From positions 248,001 to 312,000 of the forward strand of contig WBMZ01010262.1 in NCBI GenBank assembly GCA_013400975.1: a stretch of 64,000 nt of DNA. Direction: 5' to 3'. Made by a program: the position numbers and the translations under genes. This document shows positions 23,401 to 34,506 of this stretch, in pieces (position 1 is the stretch's first letter; the number at the start of each line of letters is the position of its first letter). This DNA is from Atrichornis clamosus (Eukaryota; Chordata; Aves; Passeriformes; Menuridae). The notes under the pieces were generated by a model. That model was not told the DNA's origin. It made no database searches and saw only the letters and a list, made by a program, of their open reading frames with translations.

Positions 23401-25026
23401 AGTAATTGCAACAGAAGCTGGAGATTGGGATCAGCATGTTTAATTGGTCTGTATTAGAGAGAGATAAAAGATCTAGTTGGGATGGAAGGGGAATAAACAC
23501 ACAAAGAAAAACGGACTTAAAAATGCATGTCAGAAGTCAAACAAACAGAAGAGGAAAGGGGGATTCTCTGATACAGTTATTTTTGGGCTGGAATTTTTTA
23601 CAACTTTTCTTTTTAGTCAGAGGAATCTCACTGAATATACAAACATTTCAAAATTTCAGAATTTCGCTTCTAAAAATAAAACATATCACCCAGTTCTTCT
23701 TGTCTGTCCTTCTTCTTTCACAACTGACATCGTCTTTTTGACCTCATACGTTCAATCTGGAGGATAAGGGTTGGAAGGCAGAGTGTAGACATGTAATTAT
23801 GATACTTTTATTAGTAGACAGTGTGTGTGTCCTTGCATGAAGCTGCAGAACAGTGGCAGGTAAGAGAGCCTGGCTGATTCTTTTGATTAGCTGAATAATC
23901 AAGCTGTTGTTTCTTCAAATGACCTTGCCTGTTATGATACAGTTTATTATCAGCTTCCTTACACTGCCTGCTCTCTAAATATTCTTCCCTCTTTTGTAAT
24001 CTCTTCCTTGACTCAGGAGAATATATTTTGTCCTTTACTTTTCTTCCATTGAAATTGTCAGCATCTCCCACTGTGCTCTCTTTGACCTCTTGGATCAAGG
24101 TAATTGAATGCTTATCTCTTATTTAAGTGATACTATTTAAAGTTTCATTTTAGTATCAGTCTTATTTCATACCCCATATGATACACACAAGTTTCTATAA
24201 CACTGTCAGTGTGTGAAATGCCTACAGAGGGTCAGCTCACGTTTTCAGTTCACTTCTCAAACATCACATTAATCCATTTAGCCTGAAATACACCCAGGAC
24301 TTTCTTAATTGTATTCAGATGTCAAGCTCTACAAAAACCTTGTAAGAAGGATATTTTGTAAGAATTTTTTGTGGACATGGTCCAATAATAGTAGTGTGAA
24401 AAAGTCCAGAGTCTTTAAACAATCATATTTGTGAGAACAAGGACATTTAATTTGAGTAACTACCAAGTCCATCACTTGTATGTGCATCTTTTTGCTCTTG
24501 GTCCTACAGAGACAATTTAGTTTACCTGTCTCAAATGCTAGAAAAAGTTAAAAAATGCAGGTAGTTTTGTTGATGTAATTTATGGAGCTAGTTTAGAAAA
24601 AAACATATAATGTCAGCAAAGGGAACTATTTTTATCACAGTATATTGTTTAACAGCCCTTCACGGTCATCAAATTTAGTGCACCTATAAAATGCAAGGCA
24701 GCTGCAGGGGATGAACCAGCAGTTTAAAAATACTAAAGAGCCAAAAATTATCAAATCCCACATCTCCCTTATCCACTGATATCGGTAGTTTTGCATGGAA
24801 GTGAAGAGAAGTGTATAGGCAGTATTTACAAAAAGTTGTCAGAGTTTTAAAATTAGACAGTTTTAGGATGTAATTCAAGCAATTATTAAAATTAGGAGAG
24901 CGAGTGACTGTCCAGAGCTACAAGCTGAGTGTCTGTTCTCAGAAATAAGCAGTGAAGTCTTTACAAGCCTGAGGTGGAGCCCACAGAAGAATGTTGGTGT
25001 CAAGCCATGTGTAGGTCAGATACACA

Positions 25027-25082
25027 GGACCAAATTCACACTTAATGGGAGCTGCAGAATTCCATTGACTTCTGAGGAGCTG
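25027..25082. repeat. Possible ancient amniote palindromic repeat
   Basis: Contains GGACCAAATTCACACTTAAT, GGGAGCTGCAGAATTCC and CATTGACTT. From general knowledge, turtles, crocodiles and birds carry old repeats with ACCAAATTC and TCCATTGACTTC words arranged as hairpins. This copy is heavily decayed and the assignment is by memory of the pattern only. Confidence 0.3.
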
Positions 25083-25359
25083 GGCTGATTTCCTTCACAG
25101 CAATACAGAAACCTGATGGGTAACTGAAAATTGTTAATGGCCCAAGCTCCCATAAATTAATACTTTATAAAAATAATATTGGGGGGGTTGATCTTGTTTT
25201 TGCTTTGATTTGCACCCTGATGATATGAGAAACAATTTATTATTGGGCTCACTCTCCAGTTTACTGGGGAAAAAAAGGCCTTGCTCAAAAAACTTTGCAT
25301 TTTTTTCCCTGTTTCATTAGGTTTCATCTAGCCACCAAATATTTGGTTCTGTATTGACT

Positions 25360-25487
25360 ATTTTTGTCTTTCTCCTTCCCCTTCTGCTGCTGTCAAGCCT
25401 ACATCCCTTCTCTCCCCCACTGAAATCTCCATCATCAGCTCTGCCCTTCAACCTCCCTACCTGCTCCTCTTCCCATCACTCTTACAG
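25360..25487. other. Pyrimidine-rich tract ending in TTACAG
   Basis: About 125 bases dominated by C and T on the plus strand, such as CTTTCTCCTTCCCCTTCTGC and CTCCTCTTCCCATCACTC, ending CTCTTACAG at 25487. This is what a strong 3' splice site looks like, but it is also a plain CT-rich low-complexity tract. A 119-codon frame (25354-25713) starts inside it and owes its Leu/Ser/Pro-rich beginning to the pyrimidine bias. Confidence 0.5.
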
Positions 25488-25775
25488 GATTTCATCTCCT
25501 CCCTTGGAGTCAAAGACACAGCTCAAAGATTTGGGCAGAAAAAAATACTTCTGTGGAAAGCTTGCTAAAATCTTAAGGGAAAGAAAAATCACAACAAGGA
25601 GCTGGAAGCCTGTTCCAAGGAGCAATGAAGGAGAACCCTTCCACACCTGGCTGAAAACCTCCAAGGCATCACAGGGTATGGCATCAGGGCAGACTCTATT
25701 AATGCTTGGCTGAGTAGCATTTAGCTTAGAAACCCGCTGTGTGTAACAGCCAATAAATATTTGATCTGTACTCTT
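25488..25775 (+). other. Candidate 3'-terminal exon with poly(A) signal
   Basis: It starts directly after the long polypyrimidine tract and TTACAG. In one frame the first 26 codons (DFISSLGVKDTAQRF and onward) end at a TAA; the product is unfamiliar. At 25752-25757 there is AATAAA, followed 20 to 30 bases later by the GU-rich TTGTGTGTGTAGTG (25779-25792). Signal plus downstream element is the normal architecture of a vertebrate cleavage and polyadenylation site. Together the signals fit the last exon of a plus-strand transcript, coding or not. AATAAA alone is common in AT-rich DNA, so confidence is modest. Confidence 0.25.
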
Positions 25776-28700
25776 CAGTTGTGTGTGTAGTGCTTGCAGA
25801 GCCTCCCTGCGCTCAGCAAAAGGTGCCCAAAAAAGGGGATACTTAGGCAGACAATCAGGACTTTTCTCATCAGAGCAGGGCTAAGTTTTCCTAATGATTT
25901 TCCTAGTCATAGAGCTGGTGAACCATGACCTTATCTTGCTGCAAGAATAACCCAATCCCAGCCAAAATCCCACCATTCCGAAGAAAAATCACAGCCATTG
26001 TCAACACTTTGCAGCCGTTTCCTAAGTACTGACTGTATTTATGCAGACTAGCAATTCAATTTAATTGTGTGAGTGCTATTTTATCTTCCATTTCATGCTG
26101 GAACCTTCAGGAGAGGAACACACATTCCTGCACTGGCCACAGCACTGAATGTGGGGAACAATCAGAGTCTGTGAGGAGGCTGATTTTCCATTCAAATGGA
26201 AGCAGCATGGCACAAATAGTTGGCCACTACCCCAAAAAAGCCACCCTGCCAGGTTGCTTTATAATCCTTCACTTAAGGATGGATCACCTGGTTCCCTTCC
26301 TTGCTTATTTTGGAGACGTTTTCAGCTAATGCTCCATTATTGCCAGGACCCAGGACCAATTCTAAATAGCCTGTTTTACTTGTAGCTTTTGGTATTTTCC
26401 TAAGGAGCTGAAATGTCTTAGAAGGTGTTCAAAAACACATCTTTGAGTAGGTGGCCTATGAATTCTCCTCCTGTGGATACTTTTGAACTCAGCCAAGGGA
26501 AAGTGTTTTTGGTTGTGGGTTGCTTTTCCTTTGAGGATAGATTAAAATCAGGACAAAATATGATCAGCAGGAGGAGTAGAAAAGGAGTATCTCAGTTGCT
26601 AAGCCTGATAGCCATGGTCTAATGCTATTTATTCATAGACTCCTTTTTTTATTTTTTTCTTTTCTCTTGGAAAAACTTATCAAAGTGATAAAACCCATTA
26701 AAACCTGACAGAAAACACAGCAGACATGAAGCATTATTGTACAATCACGTACAGTTAACTCTTCTCCTCACATCTTCCCTTTGGCTGCAAGTGGGATTTC
26801 TATACACTGGACCTTGTTATCCCTGCATTTCAGAGGCCTCCAAAGTCTCTGTTCATATTTTGCAAAGAGACTTTTGTTTTCAGCTCTGAGGGTCACTCTA
26901 AGATCAAAAAGCCACTGCTGATAATCAAAAGCCTAAAGTTTTCTGTGTCTGTGGGTCTTTGACTTCAAAATACCTACAAAAAAGTCAGTGCAAAAGGAAC
27001 AGCATGGAATTTCACAGAATCACAGAATTTCTCAGGTAATTTATCCAGATAACCTTGGCCACTAACAATATGGATAGAGATAGTATCAATCAGAAATATG
27101 ATAAATTGTGCCAAATTTGCACATACATAAGCTTTGGTCTTATCTTCCCTGACTTATGAAGTTATCCAGATCTTTCAAAAACTTTTCTCCCTGTCTCTCA
27201 TGCCACAAGACAAGGAGGTGTTTTCTCTTAAGGAAAGATTTTCCATATATATATATCAAAATATTTCAGTTCATAGTACACATCAACAAGTAGACATAAA
27301 AAAGGAAAAAAAAAAATATCCTTGCTGAGGGATTGCAATATATGATGTTCAGGATGAAAACTGGTCTACTTAGGAAAGGGTCTGTGTAAGCTGGAAGCTG
27401 ATGTTAGAGTGGGATGGGCTTCTTTAAATCAGGAAGCCCTTTCCAGATCCTTGCTTTCTAATCCTGAGGTTTTATGGTGGGGTAAAGGGGAGTATTTTAT
27501 ACAAGCAAATAATAATATCCTTACCAATACTGGATGTGTGGATGCTTGACAGCAAATGTTTTATGTGAGACTGCAGAACAGTCTGCATTCCTGCCTCCCT
27601 GTGCTCGTAACTCCAGCAAACCTTCACATCCTCAGATTTGTTTTTGTCAAAAAGATTTTTCCACTTCTTTGTATGGAATAAAGAGCTCCAATAAGAACAC
27701 AAAAAACAATGACAAAATAAAATGAGAACAAAGCTGGAAAATGGGTGTAACGCAGCTCAGCGTTTACAGCTGAAATCAGCCTGCCTGTGAGCACAGCAGG
27801 GACACAACACGGGAGTCCTCTGAATACAGCGACCACGGCTTTGGAAATAAATTAAAATCATAACTGGGATGAAAAAGAGGTGGCTCCTTCTCATTTTTTG
27901 CAGCGCTACAGAATATTCTTTAGTTCCAAAGCTTTCCTGAGCTAATTTCAGAGTTAGTGCTGCAAAGGCATGTGCAGGGAACACCCATCAGAAACTCGAA
28001 TAAATGAATTACTTGAATTCATTCATTAAAAAGGGAAAGATAGTTCTGGCATAAGCCCATGACTCTCAGCTTACTCGCTAGGCTGGTTACATAATTTTTC
28101 TAGACCTGTTCATGATACTCTGTGTCTCAAGTTACAGGTGACAACAGAGCTCGTCCAGGAAGATAAATGGATCCACAGACACACATTTTTTCCATGCTAA
28201 TCTTCTTCGAAGGACACATAAACAACAGCACTGAGAACTCCTACATAAATCACACAACTCAACAACTTTTCCACCTGCATATTTTTTTAATCCTGTCTTA
28301 AAAGATGCTGTGATTCTCCATAACAGAAAAAGGAAACTCTTTTTCTCTGCAAATGAATAGCAAACAGAAAATAAAATACCCCATAAAAAGTCAATGTTTG
28401 GGATTTTTTTTTTTTAATTAGAAAATCCTGATTCATCAGTATTGGACAATTTTGTCAAGATTTTATTTCCCTTTCCTGAATACACTTTCTGAAAGGAGGA
28501 AGACAGACATAAAATCATTCTGACAGACAAAGGGCAGAATAAATTATTCCCCTCTATGCAGACCAATGAATCTGGAACAGTGTATACAAATGGAAAGTTG
28601 CAATGGGAGACACTAATTCCACACTCCTCTGGTCCTACTTACTTTTTTGATTGCCAGGGTCAAAATCCTGTGTCAATTCAGATACACTGTTACCTGTCCT

Positions 28701-28972
28701 TCAGTTACTCTGTGGTAAAAGGCTGGTGCGGGTCTGTGTTTCAAAATACCTCTTACATTCCACAGGAAACCTTCATGGCATAAGAAATGGCTTTTTTAAT
28801 CCTCATTTTCAGTAATTTGTTCTGGTATATAAACACACAAACACACACATATGTGTAAATAAGCACAAATAAACCAACAAGGGCAACATGCAAATAAAAG
28901 GCACAACTGAAAGCCACAGAGCAACATGTGGAATTATGATTTGATTGAAACAGATTATTTCCATCATTAGAT

Positions 28973-29016
28973 ATAGAATTAATATTAATTTAATTTAATA
29001 TTAATATTAATTTAAG
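28973..29016. repeat. AT-only palindromic tract (AATTAATATTAAT words)
   Basis: Forty-odd bases made almost entirely of A and T, in which AATATTAAT and its complement alternate, so each strand can fold on itself. Probably simple-sequence expansion; a homeodomain-type cluster is possible but unproven. Confidence 0.6.
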
Positions 29017-29284
29017 GCTGAATAACAGCCATGCTTAATTATTAGATTAGTCAGGTAGCAAGCTTTTCTTGCATCCTTTCAATAAAGTACAGACCATCAA
29101 GGCTGAGATCTCTCATGGCTGAGATGCTGGGACAGAAAATCATGCAGAGTTGGGTTTTTCTCCTCCTTTCCTCAAGGCTGACAATACACATTTAGAGAAG
29201 ATGGGGAGAACAGTGGAAGAAGTTCTGGGCAAATCAGGCTAGAGAACTGTACAATTAAAATAGTATACAGCAATGAACAAAACT

Positions 29285-29316
29285 TCCTTTTCTTTTTTTC
29301 TTTTTTTTTTTTTTTT
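29285..29316. repeat. T-rich tract, 16 uninterrupted T at the end
   Basis: TTTTCTTTTTTTC followed by 16 T at 29301-29316. On the minus strand this would be an A-tail, but the sequence on its 3' side (29317 onward) is not a gene copy I recognise, so a processed pseudogene is not supported. Confidence 0.75.
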
Positions 29317-30144
29317 AGCAAGGTGTATACCTTCTGCAATCTGTACATTTTACCTTTAGACACAAACATTAAACGAAAAAGTTTTCAGCTGGTACCTAAA
29401 CTGAGATTATGTGTAACCAAACCAGAATCTGATTGATTTTGAAGACCCTTAAGAGTCCTCCAACCTACACACCTCATCCATTTAACTCTGCTTGCTGCCA
29501 GGTACCAAAGGGATGATGGCTTTGCAGCTCTTAGAAATAATTGATTAAATTAGCGAAGTCTGATTGTAATCATAGACGTTATAACCAGATGTGGATGCAT
29601 TCCTCAAAGAAATGCATGTCCTCTGTATGAGTAAACAGGGATTTTGGGAAAATTAAACCTGGATGCTGATTCTGAAGGCTGTGGAGAAAGATGCTCAGAC
29701 ACGGCAGTGACACATCAGGAATATCAAAGTCATTCTTAAAAAGCATTGTGTAAATCTGAGGATTGCACGGAAGGCTGTGGAGGGAAGTCCTCCCTCCATA
29801 CTCAGGCTTTCCAAATTGTTTAACTGAGCCCTAAGACAGCAGAGGCACGAGCAGCCGTGTTTAGGCTAAGCAGCACGATAGGCAATTAGCAGAATGGAGA
29901 ACTCAGAGCTAAGTATCTGCTGGGACACCCCCACTCCCTGGTGCCCAGCACAGAGACCATCACTGCAGGGGCTGATGCAGATCCGGTGCTGCTGACCAGA
30001 AGCACACACTGACTTCATCCTCCCGCCCCTACACTCAGGGGGTTTTTTCCCATCTTCGCTACCCCTGAAGTTTTAGTGGCTCTTTTCTCACCCCTTTATC
30101 GCAGTCTGCTTCACATGTGGAAAAATAAAAGGAATAATTGAAAT

Positions 30145-30255
30145 TCATAGAAGCACAGGATGGTTTGGGCCAGAAGGGACCTTAAAACTCATCACCTGCC
30201 ACTGGACCAGGTTGCTCCAAGCCTCATCCAACCTGGCCTTGAACATTTCCACACT
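30145..30255 (-). mobile_element. CR1 LINE, short 3' end with internal deletion
   Basis: The plus strand reads TCATAGAAGCACAGGATGG, TTTGGGCCAGAAGGGACCTT, then jumps from AACTCATCACCTGCC to ACTGGACCAGGTTGCTCC and ends CTTGAACATTTCCACACTT. The usual GGGCAGGGACACCTTCC block is missing, so a short internal deletion has occurred. The CR1 3' terminus is at 30145. Confidence 0.88.
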
Positions 30256-32062
30256 TGACTCATCTGAACACTCATTTTAGCCATTTGATTTCTAAGAAAG
30301 TCATTTTTAGCCACACAACAAAGTTATATTCTAGAATGTCTTTTTAGTAATTTTAGGTATTCAGAGGGAATGTGATTATGATTTAGAGAAAATTATTTAT
30401 ATAAAATAATCAGATATCACCAGTCTAAGAAACTGTTTTGACCACTTATTTAAAATGAACTCAGTTTTAAAGGTTAAATTGAGCTTTTTACTGTAAAGTT
30501 ACAGACTGTTGGAAACTCTGTGAATTATTTTTTTAAGACTATGTAATTCCTATCATCATTAAAATGTCATGACATTCAGTCCATAGGCTACAAAGACCAT
30601 TCTGAAAATTAAAAGGAAAAGAGATTTTGAAGTAAATGACATGACCTTCAGTTCCTTACCAGTGAACAGAAATTAAGGTGAAATTACATGTTTCTAATAG
30701 ATTGCATTCACATTTTTAAAAAAACATACTGAAAGCATTTACAAGAACCCTACAAGAATTTAATCCAAAATCCTTGGAACTCTGAAAGTTTGGATGATAA
30801 AATAGCATACATATTAGAGTCATATATGTGATACCAACATTCTTTTAAGAAGCTCATTAAAATCTGTAACATCACTGCAGAAAAAAACCCCACCTTTTTG
30901 GTATCTGTGACCTTCAGTAACTCAACCACTGAAATATCATAAATACACATTTCCCATCTAGAATCAGTAAGAAATAAAGGCAAACACCAGCTGTGGGAAT
31001 TTACAGCCTTCGTGCTGTCTGAGGACAGACTGCAAACTCTCATCCTATTGAGATCACTTCCCACTGAAGTATTGGTGCATCAAGGCTTGAAATCAAACAC
31101 CGGTCCCGTGGTCAACACTCCATTTTTCTTTCTAGCATATCATTTGGTCAGACTGTAGGAATGTGATCTGGAAAATTGGAAAACCCTGAGTCACAGATTA
31201 TTCCACACCTCTGCCAGTGGGATGGGTGCTGGAGCAGCTGGAAAGCTCCTCTGTTGGACCCAGTTTGAGGCACGTTGACACCCCTGAGCCACGTGCTGGC
31301 GGCTCAGCCTGAGCTGGATGCTTTCTCAATATGCAGTAGTACCAAAATGTAATAAAAATGTTAATGAGGTAAATTAAGTGCAAGAAGTTAAATGATGCTG
31401 ATAATATCATAACTCTGTGTCAGCTATCTTGTGCACAACATCCACACTGAGCTAAAGGAAGGAGGCGGCGTAAGCTGTTCTTCGTATTGAGCGTGACAGT
31501 TTTTGAAACCTAAACACTCTTCTCAGATAATGAATTCACAACACAAAATCAGAGAGAAAATATTTTTCTGGGGTGTGGAACATCTTTTGTTCAGATGTTA
31601 ATTTTCCATTTGGTTTAGCCCTGCTCAAATAAATTAAAAAAAGAAAGGAAGAAAAAGTTGCAATATACCCAAATACAAGTCAAAAAGAAAACAGATTGGA
31701 TATGTACAGGTGATAGTAATCTGATTTCTTTCTTACGCTGAGCATCTCCTGTATTTTCACAGGAACTGGAGTGTGCTTCAATTGACAGGTATCTGAATTG
31801 TAGGAAACAGCCAGACTCCCTTCACTGACATAATTCTACTTTTGGTAAAATCACAGAGGAGCAAAATGAGAGGCAGGAATTCCACAACCCACTGCAGACT
31901 TCTCTGTGCCTTTGCCCAAGCTCACACCAGCCCAAGGAATATATGAATACCAAAAAAGCTTCAAATCCTGACTGCAAAGTTTAAGGTAAGCTCCCTTGGA
32001 TTTCTAAAAATGCAGAGCTCCTCAGTGGTCCCAAATGAATGGTTGTCTCAAACTGGAAAGCC

Positions 32063-32131
32063 AAAAAAAGAAAAGAGAAGGGAAAAAAAAAAAAGAAAAA
32101 AGGAGGACAAACAAAAGGAAAAATAAAGAGA
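32063..32131. repeat. Purine-rich (A/G) low-complexity tract
   Basis: Almost only A and G on the plus strand, including a run of 12 A near 32084-32095 and AAAAGGAAAAATAAAGAG. It explains the Lys-rich start of the 118-codon frame at 32039. Confidence 0.8.
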
Positions 32132-32451
32132 AATCACTCACTCCTACTGAAAAAGCCAATATACTGTAGGCATTTTTGCCATATCGCATCAAGCCAGGAT
32201 CAGGTTCACTGGATAGACACAAAATCTGTATTTTATAGCAATAAACTGCAAATTCCTGCTTTCCAACTTTACTCTAAAATACGTATGACTGATAATTTAA
32301 GCACTACACACCTTGCACTGGGTATTTTCTTGATTGTGCAACTACACTGGTTCATTATCAACATAAATACTGGCATACACAGAGTTAGAATATAATGCAG
32401 TGTATACTGAGATGCTGTATCTACCTCTAAATTTCAATTATATGCATCCCA

Positions 32452-32494
32452 GTGTGTATATATATAAACACACACACATACATATATATATAAA
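32452..32494. repeat. Compound (TG/CA)-(TA) microsatellite
   Basis: GTGTGTATATATATAAAC is followed by ACACACACATACATATATAT: alternating purine-pyrimidine sequence over about 40 bases. Likely polymorphic; such tracts can adopt Z-DNA or cruciform form. Confidence 0.85.
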
Positions 32495-33202
32495 ACTTTT
32501 TGTTGTCTCTTTTTCATATTGTAGTCACTTGCAAGCTATGTTTCTTTCTCTTAGCTCTGTGCATCTCACTGCACCCTATTCTATCCATTTGCACTGTTAA
32601 TATTCCTCCCACACCTGTGTTTCCTGACCTGTGGGGACACAGGGTTATCAGTACAGAGTTCAGCACAAAGACATGGTATTGACTGCCATCGTATTTTAAT
32701 TTATTTGCTTTCATGAGCAGTCGAGTGATTCTCAAATAAAGTTAATTCCAGTTTATTTTTTCATGGTTGGATGAGGCTTGACTTCACATTGATGACTTTC
32801 TCCACCAGAAGGAGCCTGGATGATCTTTGAATTGCTTATGCCTTGTTTTCCTTGACTTTCTTGCATCAAGTTTTCGGCACCTGCCTGGCTCTGATATTGG
32901 CCCCTTTTACTACCATCCTACTACACTTCTTTAGTTCTCCACTATGCTTACACCTGCCCTGCCCCAGGTCCAGAGCTGCTGCATTTGGTGTCTGGCCCAT
33001 CGCAGCCTCAGCCACTTTCTCCAAGTCCATGACTTTTTGAGGGCTGAACCATGAACTCACTGCCCACCTCTTGCCTCCTCTGCTGTATTGGGCTGCCACA
33101 ACAACCTCACAATCTCTTAGTAGGTTCTGTCTCCTTTTCATTACTTTTATTTTCTGTATTTCTGTTATTCTCATATTGTTCTTTGTCTGGTGTTCTGGAA
33201 TA

Positions 33203-33324
33203 CCCACCCTTGAGTATATTCAAATTTGCCTGGATAAGACCTTGAAGCAATGTGATCTAAGACAACCACAGGCTTGGAACAGAGACTTTCACGGGTCCCT
33301 TCCAACCTAATTTTTCTGTGATTG
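33203..33324 (+). mobile_element. CR1 LINE, old 3' end fragment
   Basis: GAGTATATTCAAATTTGCC, TGGATAAGACCTTGAAGCAA, TGTGATCTAAG, then GGGTCCCTTCCAACCTAATT and TTTCTGTGATTG. The order matches a CR1 3' end of an older variant (a GGATAAGGCCCTGAGCAACC-type body) in sense orientation. It is more diverged than most copies here and lacks the GGCAGGGG block, perhaps by deletion. Confidence 0.75.
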
Positions 33325-34269
33325 TCTCACAACTACATGGGAAGCAGAATCTGAGTCGTCCAGTCTGTCTAGATGCTGGATATAATCCATGAAATCTGTA
33401 CACTACCACCAAAACGACCAAACTTTGCTCTGTATTTTCTTGACTTCCTTTCTTTTGTATGGAAGTCTTGCTTACTTTTTTTTCCTTAGCCACCAACACC
33501 CTTTGTTACTTCGTGGATACTGAGATGAAGTAATCCTGTACCCAAATTCCATGTATAGCTCTCTGTCATCACTATTTGGAGTCATTTCATTTGCTCAGAT
33601 CTGCTTTTCTCAGCAAATGATTCACAATTCCCATGAACACTCTTGCTTCTAATTAGAGATTCGTTAACATTTTCAAGGCTACTCCCAAATACCACAGTTC
33701 TAACACTGCAGTGTCTACTTTCAGTTTTTATTGCATGCAAGAGAAATGTAGAGAGCTCATGAACAATGATCACAACCCATTGAGGGCATGAATCATCAAC
33801 ACACACATAATTCCTTACTTTAGTGCCTATATAATTTCTCAAGCTATTTTCTCCAAAAAAAGGGTAGAAATTCTTAATTCTGAACTTCCAATTTCTGTTG
33901 CCTCTGCACACCCAGTGCTTTTACACTGGTGGGATGCCCAGTGACCCTGACAGCAGCACCTATGGAAGTTTATTCCACATTTTTGGACTCAACCAGACAG
34001 TGATCACTCAGAATGGCTGGTTTCAGGTAACAGCATTTAAGAGACTCGGTACCAGTTCAGAAAAACTCTTGGTTCATACTGGGGCGCTGGCAGAGATTCT
34101 GCAGCTGCAGTTTGCCTTGAAGGCTGACTTTCCTTTTCTCCTCCAAACATTGATTTCCTACACCTGACCACACCTCCAGCTTTAAGACACACCATTGTAA
34201 ATGTATACATTAAAAGATGGAAAAAGTTTGCACAGGGAATGCTGGGGAGCTGAGCTTCCCAAATACATT
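33325..34269. other. Unique sequence between two CR1 copies
   Basis: No gene or repeat recognised. Minus-strand frames of 80 and 109 codons (33257-33499, 33582-33911) and a plus frame of 89 codons (33898-34167) have unfamiliar products without domains or signal peptides. Confidence 0.55.
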
Positions 34270-34506
34270 TAGCTTCAGAGTATTTGGATTAAGGAAAATT
34301 ATCTCTTTGGGGAAGACCAGAGTTTGCCCAGAGTTCTTTTGTCCAGGGAGGCTGTGGCTGCCCCATCCCTGAAGGTGTTCAAGACCAGGCTGGATGGGGC
34401 TTGGAACAACCTGGTCTAGTGGAAGGTGCCCCTGCTCAAGGCATGGGTTTGGAACCAGATATCTTTGAGGTCCCTTCCAACCCAAACCATTCTGAGATTC
34501 TATGAT
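34270..34506 (+). mobile_element. CR1 LINE, 3' end fragment
   Basis: The clear part begins CCAGGGAGGCTGTGGCTGCC (about 34344) and runs through GGCTTGGAACAACCTGGTC to GAGGTCCCTTCCAACCC, ATTCTGAGATTCTATGATC. A decayed upstream part, TTTGGATTAAGGAAAATTAT then TTTGCCCAGAG, fits the CR1 GATATTAGGAAAAATT region, so the copy probably extends to about 34270. Confidence 0.88.

Larger units (their letters stand above)
18941..25026. other. Long repeat-poor interval, no known gene
   Basis: About 6 kb without a recognisable CR1 copy. The part 19150-19510 is pyrimidine-rich on the plus strand and gives a 116-codon frame with a low-complexity Leu/Phe/Ser product that I do not credit. Microsatellite-like stretches occur at 20408-20492, 20921-20935 ((GCT)5) and 22655-22667 ((TA)n). 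A candidate non-coding exon is at 20176-20389. The rest is complex AT-rich sequence. Confidence 0.55.
25793..30144. other. Unique AT-rich interval, no gene seen
   Basis: No known gene. Low-complexity stretches include TATATATA near 27244-27257, a CA/TA-rich tract at 28826-28856, an AATTAATATTAAT palindromic tract at 28973-29016 and a T-rich run at 29285-29316. At 27012-27028 TCACAGAATCACAGAAT resembles the CR1 terminus but the similarity stops there. The part 29930-30060 is somewhat GC-richer but shows no exon signals that I trust. Confidence 0.55.
30256..33202. other. Unique AT-rich interval, no gene seen
   Basis: No gene is recognised. The block 31320-31450 is complex and rich in TAAT/ATTA and could be a conserved element (see findings). 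A purine-rich A/G tract lies at 32063-32131 and a compound CA/TA microsatellite at 32452-32494. Frames of up to 118 codons cross these tracts and are low-complexity. A moderately GC-rich part at 32840-33050 carries a 113-codon frame on the minus strand without a recognisable domain. Confidence 0.55.

Noticed and set aside
27012..27028. TCACAGAATCACAGAAT, like the CR1 terminus in minus orientation
   Set aside because: The following bases do not continue into the CR1 body, so 17 bases are too little to call an insertion.
29281..29400. Processed pseudogene on the minus strand suggested by the T-rich run
   Set aside because: The sequence next to the run is not recognisable as a gene copy and no flanking direct repeat is visible.
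29440..29485. AAGAGTCCTCCAACCTACAC, faintly like a CR1 3' end in minus orientation
   Set aside because: Only scattered words agree and the terminal repeats are missing.
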